From the NCBI GenBank assembly GCA_015061165.1, contig SUXC01000010.1:25857-89856 (forward strand): a DNA stretch of 64,000 bases. Reading direction: 5' to 3'. Made by a program: the position numbers and the translations under genes. The DNA is from Bacteroidales bacterium. Its GTDB lineage: Bacteria; Bacteroidota; Bacteroidia; Bacteroidales; Paludibacteraceae. Position 1 is the stretch's first letter; each line of letters starts with the position of its first letter. The notes under the pieces were generated by a model. It saw only the letters and a list, made by a program, of their open reading frames with translations, made no database searches and had not been told where the DNA came from. Shown here piece by piece: positions 52,459-61,042 of this stretch.

Positions 52459-52962
52459 ATGAAAAAATACTTAGAAGAAAGCGTACACATTTCGGCAGAA
52501 GATGCGAAATTTATGGAAATGGCTATTGGCCTTTCCGAAGACAATATAGACAAGGGCGGCGGTCCTTTCGGCGCCGTTATCGTTCGTGATGGCGAGGTGA
52601 TTGCCACGGGTGCGAATCGTGTAGTACCGAACAATGATCCAACTGCTCATGCAGAGGTGATGGCCATACGTAGTGCTTGTGAGAAATTGGGCACTTATCA
52701 GCTGACGGATTGCACGGTATATAGTTCGTGCGAGCCATGTCCTATGTGCCTGAGTGCATTGTATTGGGCAGGGGTGAAGCGTATTTGCTATGGCAATACC
52801 AAAGATGATGCCAAGGCTATTAACTTTGACGATTCGTTTATCTATGATCAGCTTGAGTTGAACTATGCTGATCGTTCCATCCAATGCGACCATTTCATGC
52901 GCGCTGAAGCGATAAGAGCATTTAAGAAATGGGCGGAGAAAGAGGATAAGGTAGAATATTAA
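52459..52962 (+). CDS. Nucleoside/guanine deaminase (CDA fold)
   Basis: 167 aa from the ATG at 52459; an in-frame TTG six bases earlier is less likely. Zinc-site motifs 'PTAHAEVMAIR' (HAE) and 'SSCEPCPMCLSALYWAG' (PCxxC). The overall pattern, including 'NIDKGGGPFGAVIVRDGEVIATGANRV' and the C-terminal 'AIRAFKKWAEKEDKVEY', fits guanine deaminases of the GuaD type rather than tRNA adenosine deaminase TadA. Cytosolic purine salvage. Probably co-transcribed with the PnuC-like gene; a terminator follows. Confidence 0.88.
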   Translation: MKKYLEESVHISAEDAKFMEMAIGLSEDNIDKGGGPFGAVIVRDGEVIATGANRVVPNNDPTAHAEVMAIRSACEKLGTYQLTDCTVYSSCEPCPMCLSALYWAGVKRICYGNTKDDAKAINFDDSFIYDQLELNYADRSIQCDHFMRAEAIRAFKKWAEKEDKVEY

Positions 52963-52977
52963 AAATTATAGGAAAGG

Positions 52978-53013
52978 AAAGGTGACAAGTTTTACGATTT
53001 GTCACTTTTTTTT
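52978..53013 (+). terminator. Terminator after the deaminase gene
   Basis: AAGGTGACAA/TTGTCACTT hairpin followed by eight T residues. Confidence 0.88.
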
Positions 53014-53034
53014 GTATATATGAGAAATAATTTG

Positions 53035-53042
53035 TACCTTTG
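53035..53042 (+). promoter_or_regulatory. -7 box of pta-ackA
   Basis: TACCTTTG, 75 bp before the pta ATG. Confidence 0.72.
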
Positions 53043-53117
53043 CAGCGAATTTGGCAAAAGCGATATATCGCAGCGGTATTTCGTAGAAATAAAACCGATA
53101 AATAAACGAACAAATAT

Positions 53118-54131
53118 ATGGAAATTTTAGATCAAATGCTCAAACGTGCGCAAGAGAATCCTCAGCGCATCGTGTTGCCCGAAGGCGATGAACCTCGTAC
53201 CTTGGAGGCAGCCAATATCCTGTTGAAAGACAAAGTGGCTAATCTTATCCTTATCGGTGACCCTGCTGTTATTCGACAAATGGCAGAGGAAAAAGGATAC
53301 GAATATATACTCCGTGGCGAGAATCTGACCCTCGTAGATCCTCGCACTGACCCTAAAATGCCTGAATACGCCAACCTGCTCTTCGAGTTGCGCAAAGCCA
53401 AAGGTATGACCCTGGAGCAAGCGACCGAGAAAGTGAAAGACCCTCTCTACTTAGGCTGCCTAATGATTAAGAACGGCGATGCCGATGGCGAACTGGCAGG
53501 TGCTCGTGGCACCACTGCTGACACGATTCGTCCTGCCTTCCAGATACTCAAGACCCGTCCTGGCGTACATATTGTATCAGGCGCATTCTTGATGTTTACC
53601 CCTGCCACACACTTGGGCGAAGGTGGCTTCCTCGTGTTTGCGGATTGCGCTGTGAACCCATGCCCTAACGCACAAGAACTCGCAGAGATAGCCGTAACTA
53701 CCGCCGAGACAGCCAAAGCATTGGGTGGCATAGAGCCACGCGTAGCCATGCTCAGTTTCTCCAGCAAGGGTAGCGCTAAGCACGAGTTGGTGGACAAAGT
53801 GGTGGAAGCCACACGTCTGGCACACGAGATGGCACCCGAATTGGCACTGGATGGCGAGTTGCAACTGGATGCCGCACTCGTGGAGAGTGTAGGCAAGCAG
53901 AAAGCCCCAGGTTCTGCCGTAGCGGGCAAAGCCAATGTGCTGGTGTTCCCCGACCTGCAAGCAGGCAACATAGGCTACAAGTTGGTGGAGCGTTTCTCGG
54001 GTGCTGATGCGGTAGGTCCAATCCTGCAAGGTATAGCCGCACCTGTGAACGACCTGAGCCGTGGCTGCAAGGTGCAAGACATCGTGCAAATGGTCATCAT
54101 CACCGCCAACCAAGCCATTGGAATGAAATAA
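53118..54131 (+). CDS. pta: Phosphate acetyltransferase
   Basis: 337 aa, the short Pta form with only the catalytic domain. 'RIVLPEGDEPRTLEAANILL', 'GELAGARGTTADTIRPAFQIL', 'AMLSFSSKGSAKHELVDKVVEATRLA', 'VFPDLQAGNIGYKLVERFSGADAVGPILQGIAAPVNDLSRGC' are family hallmarks. Interconverts acetyl-CoA and acetyl phosphate; with ackA it makes ATP and acetate. Own promoter; ackA follows 86 bp later across a repeat. Confidence 0.97.
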   Translation: MEILDQMLKRAQENPQRIVLPEGDEPRTLEAANILLKDKVANLILIGDPAVIRQMAEEKGYEYILRGENLTLVDPRTDPKMPEYANLLFELRKAKGMTLEQATEKVKDPLYLGCLMIKNGDADGELAGARGTTADTIRPAFQILKTRPGVHIVSGAFLMFTPATHLGEGGFLVFADCAVNPCPNAQELAEIAVTTAETAKALGGIEPRVAMLSFSSKGSAKHELVDKVVEATRLAHEMAPELALDGELQLDAALVESVGKQKAPGSAVAGKANVLVFPDLQAGNIGYKLVERFSGADAVGPILQGIAAPVNDLSRGCKVQDIVQMVIITANQAIGMK

Positions 54132-54139
54132 TAAAACGA

Positions 54140-54173
54140 GCCTACCCCCAACCCCTCCCTGAAGGGAAGGGTG
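54140..54173 (+). repeat. CCTACCCC/GAAGGGAAGGG repeat between pta and ackA
   Basis: Near-identical to 9248-9282, which lies inside the SDR gene. It can fold through CCCTCCCT-GAAGGGAAGGG and may set the pta:ackA ratio; that role is a guess. Confidence 0.85.
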
Positions 54174-54217
54174 TAAACAAAACAACGAATATTAACCATA
54201 GAAACACACATATAGAT

Positions 54218-55411
54218 ATGAAGATTTTAGTTCTTAACTGCGGAAGTAGCAGTATCAAGTACAAACTTTTTGATATGGACACCCGCGCCGTTATGGCACA
54301 GGGTGGCGTAGAGAAAATCGGTTTGCCCGACTCGTTCTTGCAAGTGAAACTCCCTAACGGCGAGAAAGTGAAAATCGAACAACCTATGCCCGAACATACT
54401 GTGGGTATCCAACTCATTCTCAATAGTCTGATTGATGAGAAGATAGGCTGCTTGCAGTCGTTAGAGGAGATTAACGCAGTAGGTCATCGCGTGGTACATG
54501 GTGGCGAGAAGTTCAACCAATCGGTTGTTATCACCCCAGAGGTGAAAGAGATGATTGTGAAGTGCATCGAACTGGCACCACTGCACAACCCTGCTAACCT
54601 CAAAGGTATTGAGGCTATCGAGCAAACCTTGCCAAGTGTGCCACAAGTGGCAGTCTTTGACACGGCTTTCCACCAAACAATGCCCGATGAGGCATACATG
54701 TACGCCCTGCCATATGAACTCTATGAGAAGTATGCTATCCGCCGCTATGGTTTCCATGGCACTTCTCACCGCTATGTATCGGCTCGCGTGTGCGAGTACC
54801 TGGGTGTGGACCCTGCGGGCAAGAAGATTATCACAGCGCATATTGGCAACGGCGGTAGTTGTACCGCTATCTGCGATGGCAAGTCGATGGACACCTCCAT
54901 GGGTCTGACCCCTGTGGAGGGACTGATGATGGGTACTCGCTCGGGCGACCTCGACCTCGGTGCTGCCACCTATATCATGGACAAAGAGAACCTCAACACT
55001 GCCGAGTTCGCTAACCTCGTGAATAAGAAATCGGGTCTCATGGGCGTGAGCGGTGTATCGAGCGATGCACGCGATATAGATGCTGCTATCAAGGAGGGCA
55101 ATCAGCGCGCTGACTTGGCTCGCCGAATGTTCATCTATCGCGTGAAGAAGTATATCGGAGCCTACGCTGCGGCGTTGAATGGTGTGGATATAGTGGTGTT
55201 CACAGGCGGTATAGGCGAGAATGATACCTTTATCCGTGGCGAGATTGCCAAGGGCTTGGAGTATCTGGGGGCAACGATTGACTTGGAGAAGAACAGCGGT
55301 ATTCGTGGCGAAGAGGCTGTCATCTCTACCCCTGAGAGCAAAGTGACTGTTTGCGTTATCCCAACCGATGAGGAATGGATGATTGCATCGGACACCATGG
55401 CATTGTGCTAA
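54218..55411 (+). CDS. ackA: Acetate kinase
   Basis: 397 aa, full length. 'MKILVLNCGSSSIKYKLFDM' (phosphate 1 loop), 'AVGHRVVHGGEKF', 'AVFDTAFHQTMP', 'RRYGFHGTSHRYVS', 'ITAHIGNGGSCTAI', 'EGLMMGTRSGDLDLG', 'FTGGIGENDTFIR' are the kinase motifs. Converts acetyl phosphate and ADP to acetate and ATP. Pairs with pta upstream. A hairpin terminator follows. Confidence 0.98.
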   Translation: MKILVLNCGSSSIKYKLFDMDTRAVMAQGGVEKIGLPDSFLQVKLPNGEKVKIEQPMPEHTVGIQLILNSLIDEKIGCLQSLEEINAVGHRVVHGGEKFNQSVVITPEVKEMIVKCIELAPLHNPANLKGIEAIEQTLPSVPQVAVFDTAFHQTMPDEAYMYALPYELYEKYAIRRYGFHGTSHRYVSARVCEYLGVDPAGKKIITAHIGNGGSCTAICDGKSMDTSMGLTPVEGLMMGTRSGDLDLGAATYIMDKENLNTAEFANLVNKKSGLMGVSGVSSDARDIDAAIKEGNQRADLARRMFIYRVKKYIGAYAAALNGVDIVVFTGGIGENDTFIRGEIAKGLEYLGATIDLEKNSGIRGEEAVISTPESKVTVCVIPTDEEWMIASDTMALC

Positions 55412-55439
55412 TTAAGAATTTTGAGTTATGAATTAAGAT
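55412..55439 (+). repeat. TTAAGAA heptads after ackA
   Basis: TTAAGAA, TTTTGAG, TTATGAA, TTAAGAT: four 7-mers that start at the ackA stop and end at its terminator. On the other strand they resemble the TTCTTAA array at 47456. Confidence 0.65.
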
Positions 55440-55466
55440 GGGAAAGCCACTTTGGGTGGCTTCCCC
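55440..55466 (+). terminator. Terminator of pta-ackA
   Basis: GGGAAAGCCAC/GTGGCTTCCCC hairpin with a short loop. The T run is weak, so this is likely rather than certain. Confidence 0.65.
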
Positions 55467-55486
55467 ATACAAATACGCACTGAACC

Positions 55487-57121
55487 TTGAAACCTATTAT
55501 TTATCAATTATTACCGCGTACATTTACCAACTATAATGAAACGCGCAAACATAATGGTACGCTGCAAGAGAATGGTTGTGGAACCCTGAATGCTATCACC
55601 CCGAAAGCCCTTCGCGCAATTCGCGACTTGGGCGCTACGCATGTGTGGTACACAGGTGTCATCCGCCATGCCACCGCGCAATACAACACACCCGCAATTG
55701 TCAAAGGCAAAGCAGGTAGCCCATACGCTATCACCGATTATTATGACATCAACCCTGACCTCTGCGAGGACAAACGTCGCCGTATGCAGGAGTTTACCGA
55801 ATTGGTAGAGCGTACCCACAACAATAATCTGAAAGTTATCATAGACTTCGTGCCTAACCATGTGGCACGCGAGTATCACTCTACATGCAAACCCAAAGGG
55901 GTAGAAGACCTTGGTGCCAACGATAATCCGCAATGGGCATTCTCTCCCTTGAACAATTTTTACTACATGGGAGCCCCCTTCCAACCGCAGTTTGATGTGC
56001 AGGACTATCACGAAGACCCTGCACGGGCTACAGGTAATGATTGTTTTACGGCTTGTCCGTCCAAAGAAGATTGGTACGAGACTATCAAACTGAACTACGG
56101 CGTTTTCTATCAAGGCGGTGGCGAAAAACAGTTTGACCCTATACCCGACACTTGGCACAAGATGTTGCACATATTGCTCTTCTGGGCAAGCAAGGGTGTC
56201 GATGGCTTCCGTTGCGATATGGCGGAGATGGTGCCAGTTGAGTTTTGGCAATGGGCAATAGAGCATGTCAAGAAGCAGTATCCAGCCTTGCAATTCATCG
56301 CTGAAGTATATAATCCAACTCTTTATCGCGACTACTTGGCAGCGGGATTTGACTACCTATATGATAAGGTGGGCATGTACGACTACCTGCGTGGTGTTAC
56401 CAGCAAGAACTGGCCTGCGGAGGGTATTACGGGGCAATGGCAAGCGGTGGATGACATCCGCGACCGTATGCTGTATTTCTTGGAGAACCACGATGAGCAA
56501 CGTATCGCCAGCGGTTTCTTCTGCGGACGAGGTATGTGTGCTGAACCTGCTATGATTGTGGCTGCCACATTGGGTACGAACCCCGTGATGGTGTATGCAG
56601 GACAAGAACTCGGCGAGAAAGGTATGGATGCAGAGGGATTCTCAGGCATGGACGGCAAGACGACTATCTTCGACTATTGGGGTGTAAAATCCTTGCAGGC
56701 ATGGGCTAACCATGGCAAGTTTGACGGTGCATCTCTCACAGAGGAGCAACAGATACTGCGCCAGTTCTATCGCCAACTATTGCGCATAGCGCGTACGGAA
56801 AAAGCCATTACGGATGGCGAACTCTATGACTTGGAGTACGCCCAAGGAGATGGATTCAACAAACACGAACACTATGCCTATATCCGCAAATACAAACAGC
56901 ATACCTTGCTCGTGGTGCTCAATTTTGATGACCACTTAACAGAAATTCAGGTGCGTATTCCGCAGGAGGCCTTTGCCCATTTGCAGCAACCCGAATACTC
57001 CATGGTGGAGGCCACTGATTTGCTCACGAACACGGCATATACCTTCCCGCTTTCGGCGCATACCCCAATATGCCTTACCTTACCAGCATGGAAGGGTGTG
57101 ATCTTGAAGATTAAAAGTTAA
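55487..57121 (+). CDS. GH13 alpha-amylase-family enzyme, TTG start
   Basis: 544 aa. A TGA lies two codons upstream of TTG-55487 and the first in-frame ATG comes far downstream, so TTG is the likely start ('MKPIIYQLLPRTFTNYNETRK' begins a normal GH13 barrel). Catalytic motifs: 'VIIDFVPNHVAREY', 'VDGFRCDMAEMVP' (nucleophile Asp), 'QFIAEVYNP' (acid/base Glu) and 'YFLENHDEQRIAS' (Asp). No signal peptide, so probably cytosolic. C-terminal beta domain 'LLVVLNFDDHLTEIQVRIP'. UbiA follows 7 bp later. Confidence 0.92.
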   Translation: MKPIIYQLLPRTFTNYNETRKHNGTLQENGCGTLNAITPKALRAIRDLGATHVWYTGVIRHATAQYNTPAIVKGKAGSPYAITDYYDINPDLCEDKRRRMQEFTELVERTHNNNLKVIIDFVPNHVAREYHSTCKPKGVEDLGANDNPQWAFSPLNNFYYMGAPFQPQFDVQDYHEDPARATGNDCFTACPSKEDWYETIKLNYGVFYQGGGEKQFDPIPDTWHKMLHILLFWASKGVDGFRCDMAEMVPVEFWQWAIEHVKKQYPALQFIAEVYNPTLYRDYLAAGFDYLYDKVGMYDYLRGVTSKNWPAEGITGQWQAVDDIRDRMLYFLENHDEQRIASGFFCGRGMCAEPAMIVAATLGTNPVMVYAGQELGEKGMDAEGFSGMDGKTTIFDYWGVKSLQAWANHGKFDGASLTEEQQILRQFYRQLLRIARTEKAITDGELYDLEYAQGDGFNKHEHYAYIRKYKQHTLLVVLNFDDHLTEIQVRIPQEAFAHLQQPEYSMVEATDLLTNTAYTFPLSAHTPICLTLPAWKGVILKIKS

Positions 57122-57128
57122 TGAATAA

Positions 57129-58103
57129 ATGAAACGTTTGGCAGAAATTATCAAACCCTACTTGCGCCTATTGCGCGTGGGTAACTTGTGTTTTATCGCC
57201 ATTTTGCTCTATGTCATAGAGAAATGGGTAGCCACGCCATTGCTCCATGTGGCACAGTTCACCGAGCAGATGCCTTGGTGGGTACTGCTGTTATTGATTG
57301 TGAGTACTGTGCTTATCGCCGCAGGCGGGTATGTGATTAACGATTATTTTGATGTGAAGATTGACCGTATCAATCGTCCTGATGAATTGGTTGTTACGCG
57401 CCATATCACGCGCGATGGTGCTATGCGATTGTTTCAGGTGTTGAGTGGCATGGGTATCGCCGCTGGATTGGCTGTGGCATGGTGGTCGCGCAGTTGGACA
57501 ATGGCGATGATTTATATTGTTATTCCTGGGTTGCTATGGTTCTATTCTGCCAGTTACAAACGCCAATTGTTGGTCGGCAATATCGTAGTATCGTTCGTTT
57601 CGGCACTCGTGCCGTTGTTGGTGGCGATTGCTAATGCCGACTACCTGCGCCATTTGTACGGAGAGGCATTGCAATACACGCCTATTGTGGGGCAGTTGTA
57701 TGTATGGATTAGTGGCTTTGCCTTGTTTGCTTTTCTTATCACACTCACTCGGGAGATAGTCAAGGATATGCAAGACATAGAAGGCGACCGCGAAATGGAA
57801 TGTCGCACAATGCCTATCGTGTGGGGAGAGAAAACAACCAAAATCATTGTTACTATCTTTCTGCTTATGACGATGGCACTGATTGCCTATTTGGCTTTTG
57901 CTGTTCTGCCTTTCCCATGCGATTGGAAGACCTTATCCACCCGCTATGTGATTTTCGGGTTGATGGTTCCTATCCTTTGTGCTATCATCCTGTTGTGGTC
58001 AGCCAAATCGCCATTGGAATACCGCCGCACGCAATTGGTCATTAAGTTTGTGATGTTCATGGGCGTGCTGTATAGTTTCGTTATTCAACAGAATATTATA
58101 TAG
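57129..58103 (+). CDS. UbiA-family prenyltransferase (GGGP-synthase-like)
   Basis: 324 aa with about eight to nine transmembrane helices. Two Asp-rich motifs: 'NDYFDVKIDRINRPDE' and 'DMQDIEGDREMECRTMPI', which bind prenyl diphosphate through magnesium. Bacteroidetes members of this form are often named geranylgeranylglycerol-phosphate geranylgeranyltransferases, but the acceptor cannot be read from sequence. It lies 7 bp after the amylase gene. Its TAG stop overlaps the first base of the composite heptad element. Confidence 0.9.
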   Translation: MKRLAEIIKPYLRLLRVGNLCFIAILLYVIEKWVATPLLHVAQFTEQMPWWVLLLLIVSTVLIAAGGYVINDYFDVKIDRINRPDELVVTRHITRDGAMRLFQVLSGMGIAAGLAVAWWSRSWTMAMIYIVIPGLLWFYSASYKRQLLVGNIVVSFVSALVPLLVAIANADYLRHLYGEALQYTPIVGQLYVWISGFALFAFLITLTREIVKDMQDIEGDREMECRTMPIVWGEKTTKIIVTIFLLMTMALIAYLAFAVLPFPCDWKTLSTRYVIFGLMVPILCAIILLWSAKSPLEYRRTQLVIKFVMFMGVLYSFVIQQNII

Positions 58104-58196
58104 TTTAAAGTGTAAAGTTTATAGTTGAAAGGCACGGAATATACGGCTACGCCGTCCTGCCTTTACACTCTGCACTTTACACTCTACACTCTACAC
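58103..58196 (+). repeat. Composite heptad-hairpin-heptad element, copy 5
   Basis: Left heptads GTTTAAA, GTGTAAA, GTTTATA, GTTGAAA, GGCACGG. Hairpin core CGGC-tac-GCCG with outer GGA/TCC and GGC/GCC pairs. Right heptads TTTACAC, TCTGCAC, TTTACAC, TCTACAC, TCTACAC. The best-formed member: the right arm is the inverse of the left. Confidence 0.92.
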
Positions 58197-58216
58197 TAAA
58201 AACCACTAAACACCCT

Positions 58217-58840
58217 ATGAACCTCATCCTCGGTAGCCAAAGTCCTCGTCGTCGCGAACTGATGGCGGGATTAGATATACCCTTCACATGTGTTACTATT
58301 GATGCCGACGAGTCCTTTCCTGCTGATTTGCAGGCAGGCGATATACCTATGTATATTGCGCGCGCTAAGGCGCGCGCATACGAGGCGCAACTCGCCCCTG
58401 ACGACTTGCTCATCACCTCCGACACTATCGTGTGGCTCAACGGACAAATGTTGGGCAAACCCCAATCCAAGCAGGAGGCCAAGCAAATGCTCCTCCAACT
58501 CAGCGGTCAAACTCACCAAGTCTATACCGCCGTCTGCTTCACATGGCTCAACCCTACACATGTCGAAGGGGCACAACCGCGCGAAGTTCCTCCACCTGCG
58601 CAAAGCGCACATCACTCGTTCGTTGATTGCACCGATGTTACTTTCCGCACGCTCACAGAGGAGGAGATTGACTATTATGTAGAAAAATATATGCCTCTGG
58701 ACAAGGCAGGGGCATATGGTGTACAAGAGTGGATTGGCTATGTGGGTGTCACGCGCATGGAGGGTTCCTATTTCAATGTCATGGGCTTCCCTATCGGTCG
58801 CGTGTATGATTGGCTGAAGCGCCAATCATTCCTCCAGTAG
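58217..58840 (+). CDS. maf: Maf-family nucleotide pyrophosphatase
   Basis: 207 aa. '[14 protein letters not shown]' (signature SxSxRR), '[21 protein letters not shown]' (catalytic Asp), '[24 protein letters not shown]' and '[12 protein letters not shown]' match Maf. Hydrolyses non-canonical or modified NTPs in the cytosol. A Pro/Ala/His-rich stretch near 118-136 ('[17 protein letters not shown]') is longer than usual. Its 3' end overlaps the convergent trmD by 15 bp. Confidence 0.93.
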   Translation: MNLILGSQSPRRRELMAGLDIPFTCVTIDADESFPADLQAGDIPMYIARAKARAYEAQLAPDDLLITSDTIVWLNGQMLGKPQSKQEAKQMLLQLSGQTHQVYTAVCFTWLNPTHVEGAQPREVPPPAQSAHHSFVDCTDVTFRTLTEEEIDYYVEKYMPLDKAGAYGVQEWIGYVGVTRMEGSYFNVMGFPIGRVYDWLKRQSFLQ

Positions 58841-59503
58841 GTCGGGTCTTCGTTCGCGCGTATGGCGCAATGACTCCTCATAGAGCCAGTCTTCTATTTT
58901 GGCTTGGTGTCCTGACAATAGTATGTCGGGCACTTTCCATCCTTTGTAGTCTGCGGGGCGGGTATATACGCCAGGTTCTAATAATCCGTCTTGAAAACTA
59001 TCGCTCAGCGCACTGGTCTCATCGCCCATAGCATCTGGCAGTAGGCGCACGATAGCATCGGTCATAATGGCTGCGGGCATCTCGCCACCGGTCAATACGA
59101 AATCACCTATCGTATATTCCTTGGTGATAAGATGGTCACGCACGCGCTGATCCACGCCCTTGTAGTGTCCGCAAAGGATGATAATATTTTCTTTGAGGGA
59201 TAATGTATTGGCTTCGCGTTGCGTAAAGCGTTCGCCATCGGGAGCAGTAAAGATAATCTCATCATAGTGTCGCTGACTGGTCAGATGGGTGATGGCACGG
59301 TCGATGGGTTCTACTTGCAATACCATGCCTGCGCCAAAGCCAAAAGCGTAGTCATCTATTTTGCGATGTTTGTCCAATGTATAATCGCGCAAATTGTGTA
59401 CATGAATCTCCACGAGCCCTTTATCTTTGGCTCGTTGAATAATCGAGTGGTTGAGTGGTGACTCTAACAACTCTGGACACGCTGTCAAAATATCTATTCG
59501 CAT
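58826..59503 (-). CDS. trmD: tRNA (guanine37-N1)-methyltransferase
   Basis: 225 aa. '[42 protein letters not shown]', '[18 protein letters not shown]', '[37 protein letters not shown]', '[21 protein letters not shown]' are TrmD hallmarks (SPOUT knot, SAM site). Methylates G37 to prevent frameshifting. Stands alone rather than in an rpsP-rimM-trmD-rplS operon. Converges on maf with a 15-bp overlap. Confidence 0.97.
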   Translation of the reverse strand: MRIDILTACPELLESPLNHSIIQRAKDKGLVEIHVHNLRDYTLDKHRKIDDYAFGFGAGMVLQVEPIDRAITHLTSQRHYDEIIFTAPDGERFTQREANTLSLKENIIILCGHYKGVDQRVRDHLITKEYTIGDFVLTGGEMPAAIMTDAIVRLLPDAMGDETSALSDSFQDGLLEPGVYTRPADYKGWKVPDILLSGHQAKIEDWLYEESLRHTRERRPDLLEE

Positions 59504-59584
59504 ATACCTAAAATAATGTACAATTTGACCATTTACAATGTACGATTTATATACAATTTAGTTATTTAGAAATTTTACATTATC

Positions 59585-59657
59585 GTAAATAATACAATTG
59601 CCCAATAGTAAATCAATTGTAAATAGTAAATAGTCAATTGTCAAATAGTCAATTTCC
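59585..59657 (+). repeat. AT-rich heptad repeat downstream of yidD (copy with one extra heptad)
   Basis: 73 bp that match 59897-59962 except for one extra TAAATAG unit and one base change near the left end. It sits 1 bp after the yidD stop (minus strand). The gap 59504-59584 holds only AT-rich DNA with ACAATTT-like words and no clear promoter. Confidence 0.88.
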
Positions 59658-59658
59658 T

Positions 59659-59886
59659 CTACGGTACTGGATCATATCCACTTCCGCCCCAAGGGTGGCA
59701 GCGTAGTATTCGTTTGATGCCCAACCATCCGCCTTTGAAGATGCCATGTTTCAATACGGCTTCCACCATGTATTGGCTGCACGTGGGTGTGAACCGACAC
59801 GATGGTGGCGTCAGCGGAGAGATGCAATACCTGTAGAAATACACAGGCAACAAAAACACCTTTCGTATAATCGTCTTAACCGTCAT
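59659..59886 (-). CDS. yidD: Membrane protein insertion efficiency factor YidD
   Basis: 75 aa from the ATG at 59886 ('[44 protein letters not shown]'). The frame is open to 59949, but those codons lie in the AT-rich heptad repeat, so the inner start fits the family (about 70-85 aa). The Cys-containing core and '[24 protein letters not shown]' are diagnostic. Works with YidC in membrane protein insertion. Lies after rnpA on the same strand, the classic pairing. Confidence 0.95.
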   Translation of the reverse strand: MTVKTIIRKVFLLPVYFYRYCISPLTPPSCRFTPTCSQYMVEAVLKHGIFKGGWLGIKRILRCHPWGGSGYDPVP

Positions 59887-59896
59887 TCCTTTTGCC

Positions 59897-59962
59897 GTAA
59901 ACAATACAATTGCCCAATAGTAAATCAATTGTAAATAGTCAATTGTCAAATAGTCAATTTCC
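59897..59962 (+). repeat. AT-rich heptad repeat between rnpA and yidD (copy lacking one heptad)
   Basis: 66 bp, the same as 59585-59657 minus one TAAATAG unit. It covers the rnpA stop (its last residues 'KLTI' are encoded by the repeat) and the rnpA-yidD gap. Confidence 0.88.
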
Positions 59963-60293
59963 CCAAGGCCTTACGCATGGCTTTTTCTATCACCGCGTAG
60001 GGTTGCTGCTCCTTGTCAATGTAGTTGAAGGCTATTTGCATATGAACACCTTTGTCCGTCAATATATGTTTGTTCAAGCGGTATGCCTCGCGCATCAATC
60101 GTCTGAGATGATTGCGATCAACGGCATGCTTAAACAGCGACTTGGGTGCCCAAATCAGCACCTGTGTTTGGTCGTTACAGGGCAGATAGGTTACACGCAA
60201 TGGCCACGATACAAATCGTTTACCATGACCATACAGGTGGTCTATCGTTATCTGACCACACAGTTTTTCTGATTTGTGGAAAGTATGCTTCAA
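59946..60293 (-). CDS. rnpA: Ribonuclease P protein component
   Basis: 115 aa if read from TTG-60293, whose TTGA overlaps the hemD stop, giving '[27 protein letters not shown]' (the family begins 'tFhKeErL'). An ATG at 60347 is in frame but would overlap hemD by 58 bp. '[33 protein letters not shown]' is the conserved RNR region that binds the P RNA. The C-terminus ends inside an AT-rich repeat. Order DUF4271-hemD-rnpA-yidD is typical of Bacteroidetes. Confidence 0.93.
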   Translation of the reverse strand: MKHTFHKSEKLCGQITIDHLYGHGKRFVSWPLRVTYLPCNDQTQVLIWAPKSLFKHAVDRNHLRRLMREAYRLNKHILTDKGVHMQIAFNYIDKEQQPYAVIEKAMRKALGKLTI

Positions 60294-61042
60294 CTTTCTT
60301 GTTGGGCTTCTAAATATTTCTTGATAGCCGTCGTAATGCTTGGGCACTCAGGCGTAGGAGCCTGAATGTCAGCATGCCATCCTTGTTCCTCTATGGCGGT
60401 CAGTGTGTTCGCACCAAAGCATGCTATCACCGTATCACCCTGCTCCCAATCGGGGAAATTCTTCTTCAGCGCAGCCACACCCGATGGTGTGAAGAACACT
60501 ATCACATCATAATCGAAAGGTTTGTTCTCGGGCCATTCGGCGGCTACGGTACGATACATGATGGCAGGTTTCACGTGGATGTTATTCTCTGCAAACATGT
60601 TGATGGTTTCATCGTTGTGCACATCCGACATCACCATCAGGTATTTCTCGTTCGGACGACGCAACATTGCGGGCAACAGATCCTCAAAGCGGTTGTTCTC
60701 TGCGGCAAACACCTTGCGCTTGCGGTATTGGATATACTTCTGCAAGTAGTTGCCTACGGCTTCCGAGATACAGTAATAGTGCATCGTCTGAGGAACACTA
60801 AAACGAGACTCCTCACACAAACGGAAATAATGGTCTATACCCAAACGCGAACTAACGATAACTGCCGTATAGTCTTCAAAATAAATGTGCTGCTCACGAA
60901 ACTCACGAACACCCACGCCTTCCACACGAATCAATTGCTGAAAATCGCAAGTTACACCAAAACTGCTCTCCAAATCTGCGTAAGGATTACGGTCAGATAA
61001 CGGACGAGGTTGAGAAATTAGGATATTCTTTATCTTTTTCAT
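60290..61042 (-). CDS. hemD: Uroporphyrinogen-III synthase
   Basis: 250 aa from the ATG at 61042, whose ATGA overlaps the DUF4271 stop; a GTG at 61048 is also in frame. 'MKKIKNILISQPRP' and the two Rossmann-like halves ('YTAVIVSSRLGIDHYFRLC', 'YDVIVFFTPSGVAALKKNFPDW', 'VIACFGANTLTAIEEQGW') fit HemD. Closes and flips ring D of the tetrapyrrole in the cytosol. HemD proteins are divergent, but the DUF4271-hemD-rnpA context supports the call. Confidence 0.9.
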   Translation of the reverse strand: MKKIKNILISQPRPLSDRNPYADLESSFGVTCDFQQLIRVEGVGVREFREQHIYFEDYTAVIVSSRLGIDHYFRLCEESRFSVPQTMHYYCISEAVGNYLQKYIQYRKRKVFAAENNRFEDLLPAMLRRPNEKYLMVMSDVHNDETINMFAENNIHVKPAIMYRTVAAEWPENKPFDYDVIVFFTPSGVAALKKNFPDWEQGDTVIACFGANTLTAIEEQGWHADIQAPTPECPSITTAIKKYLEAQQES

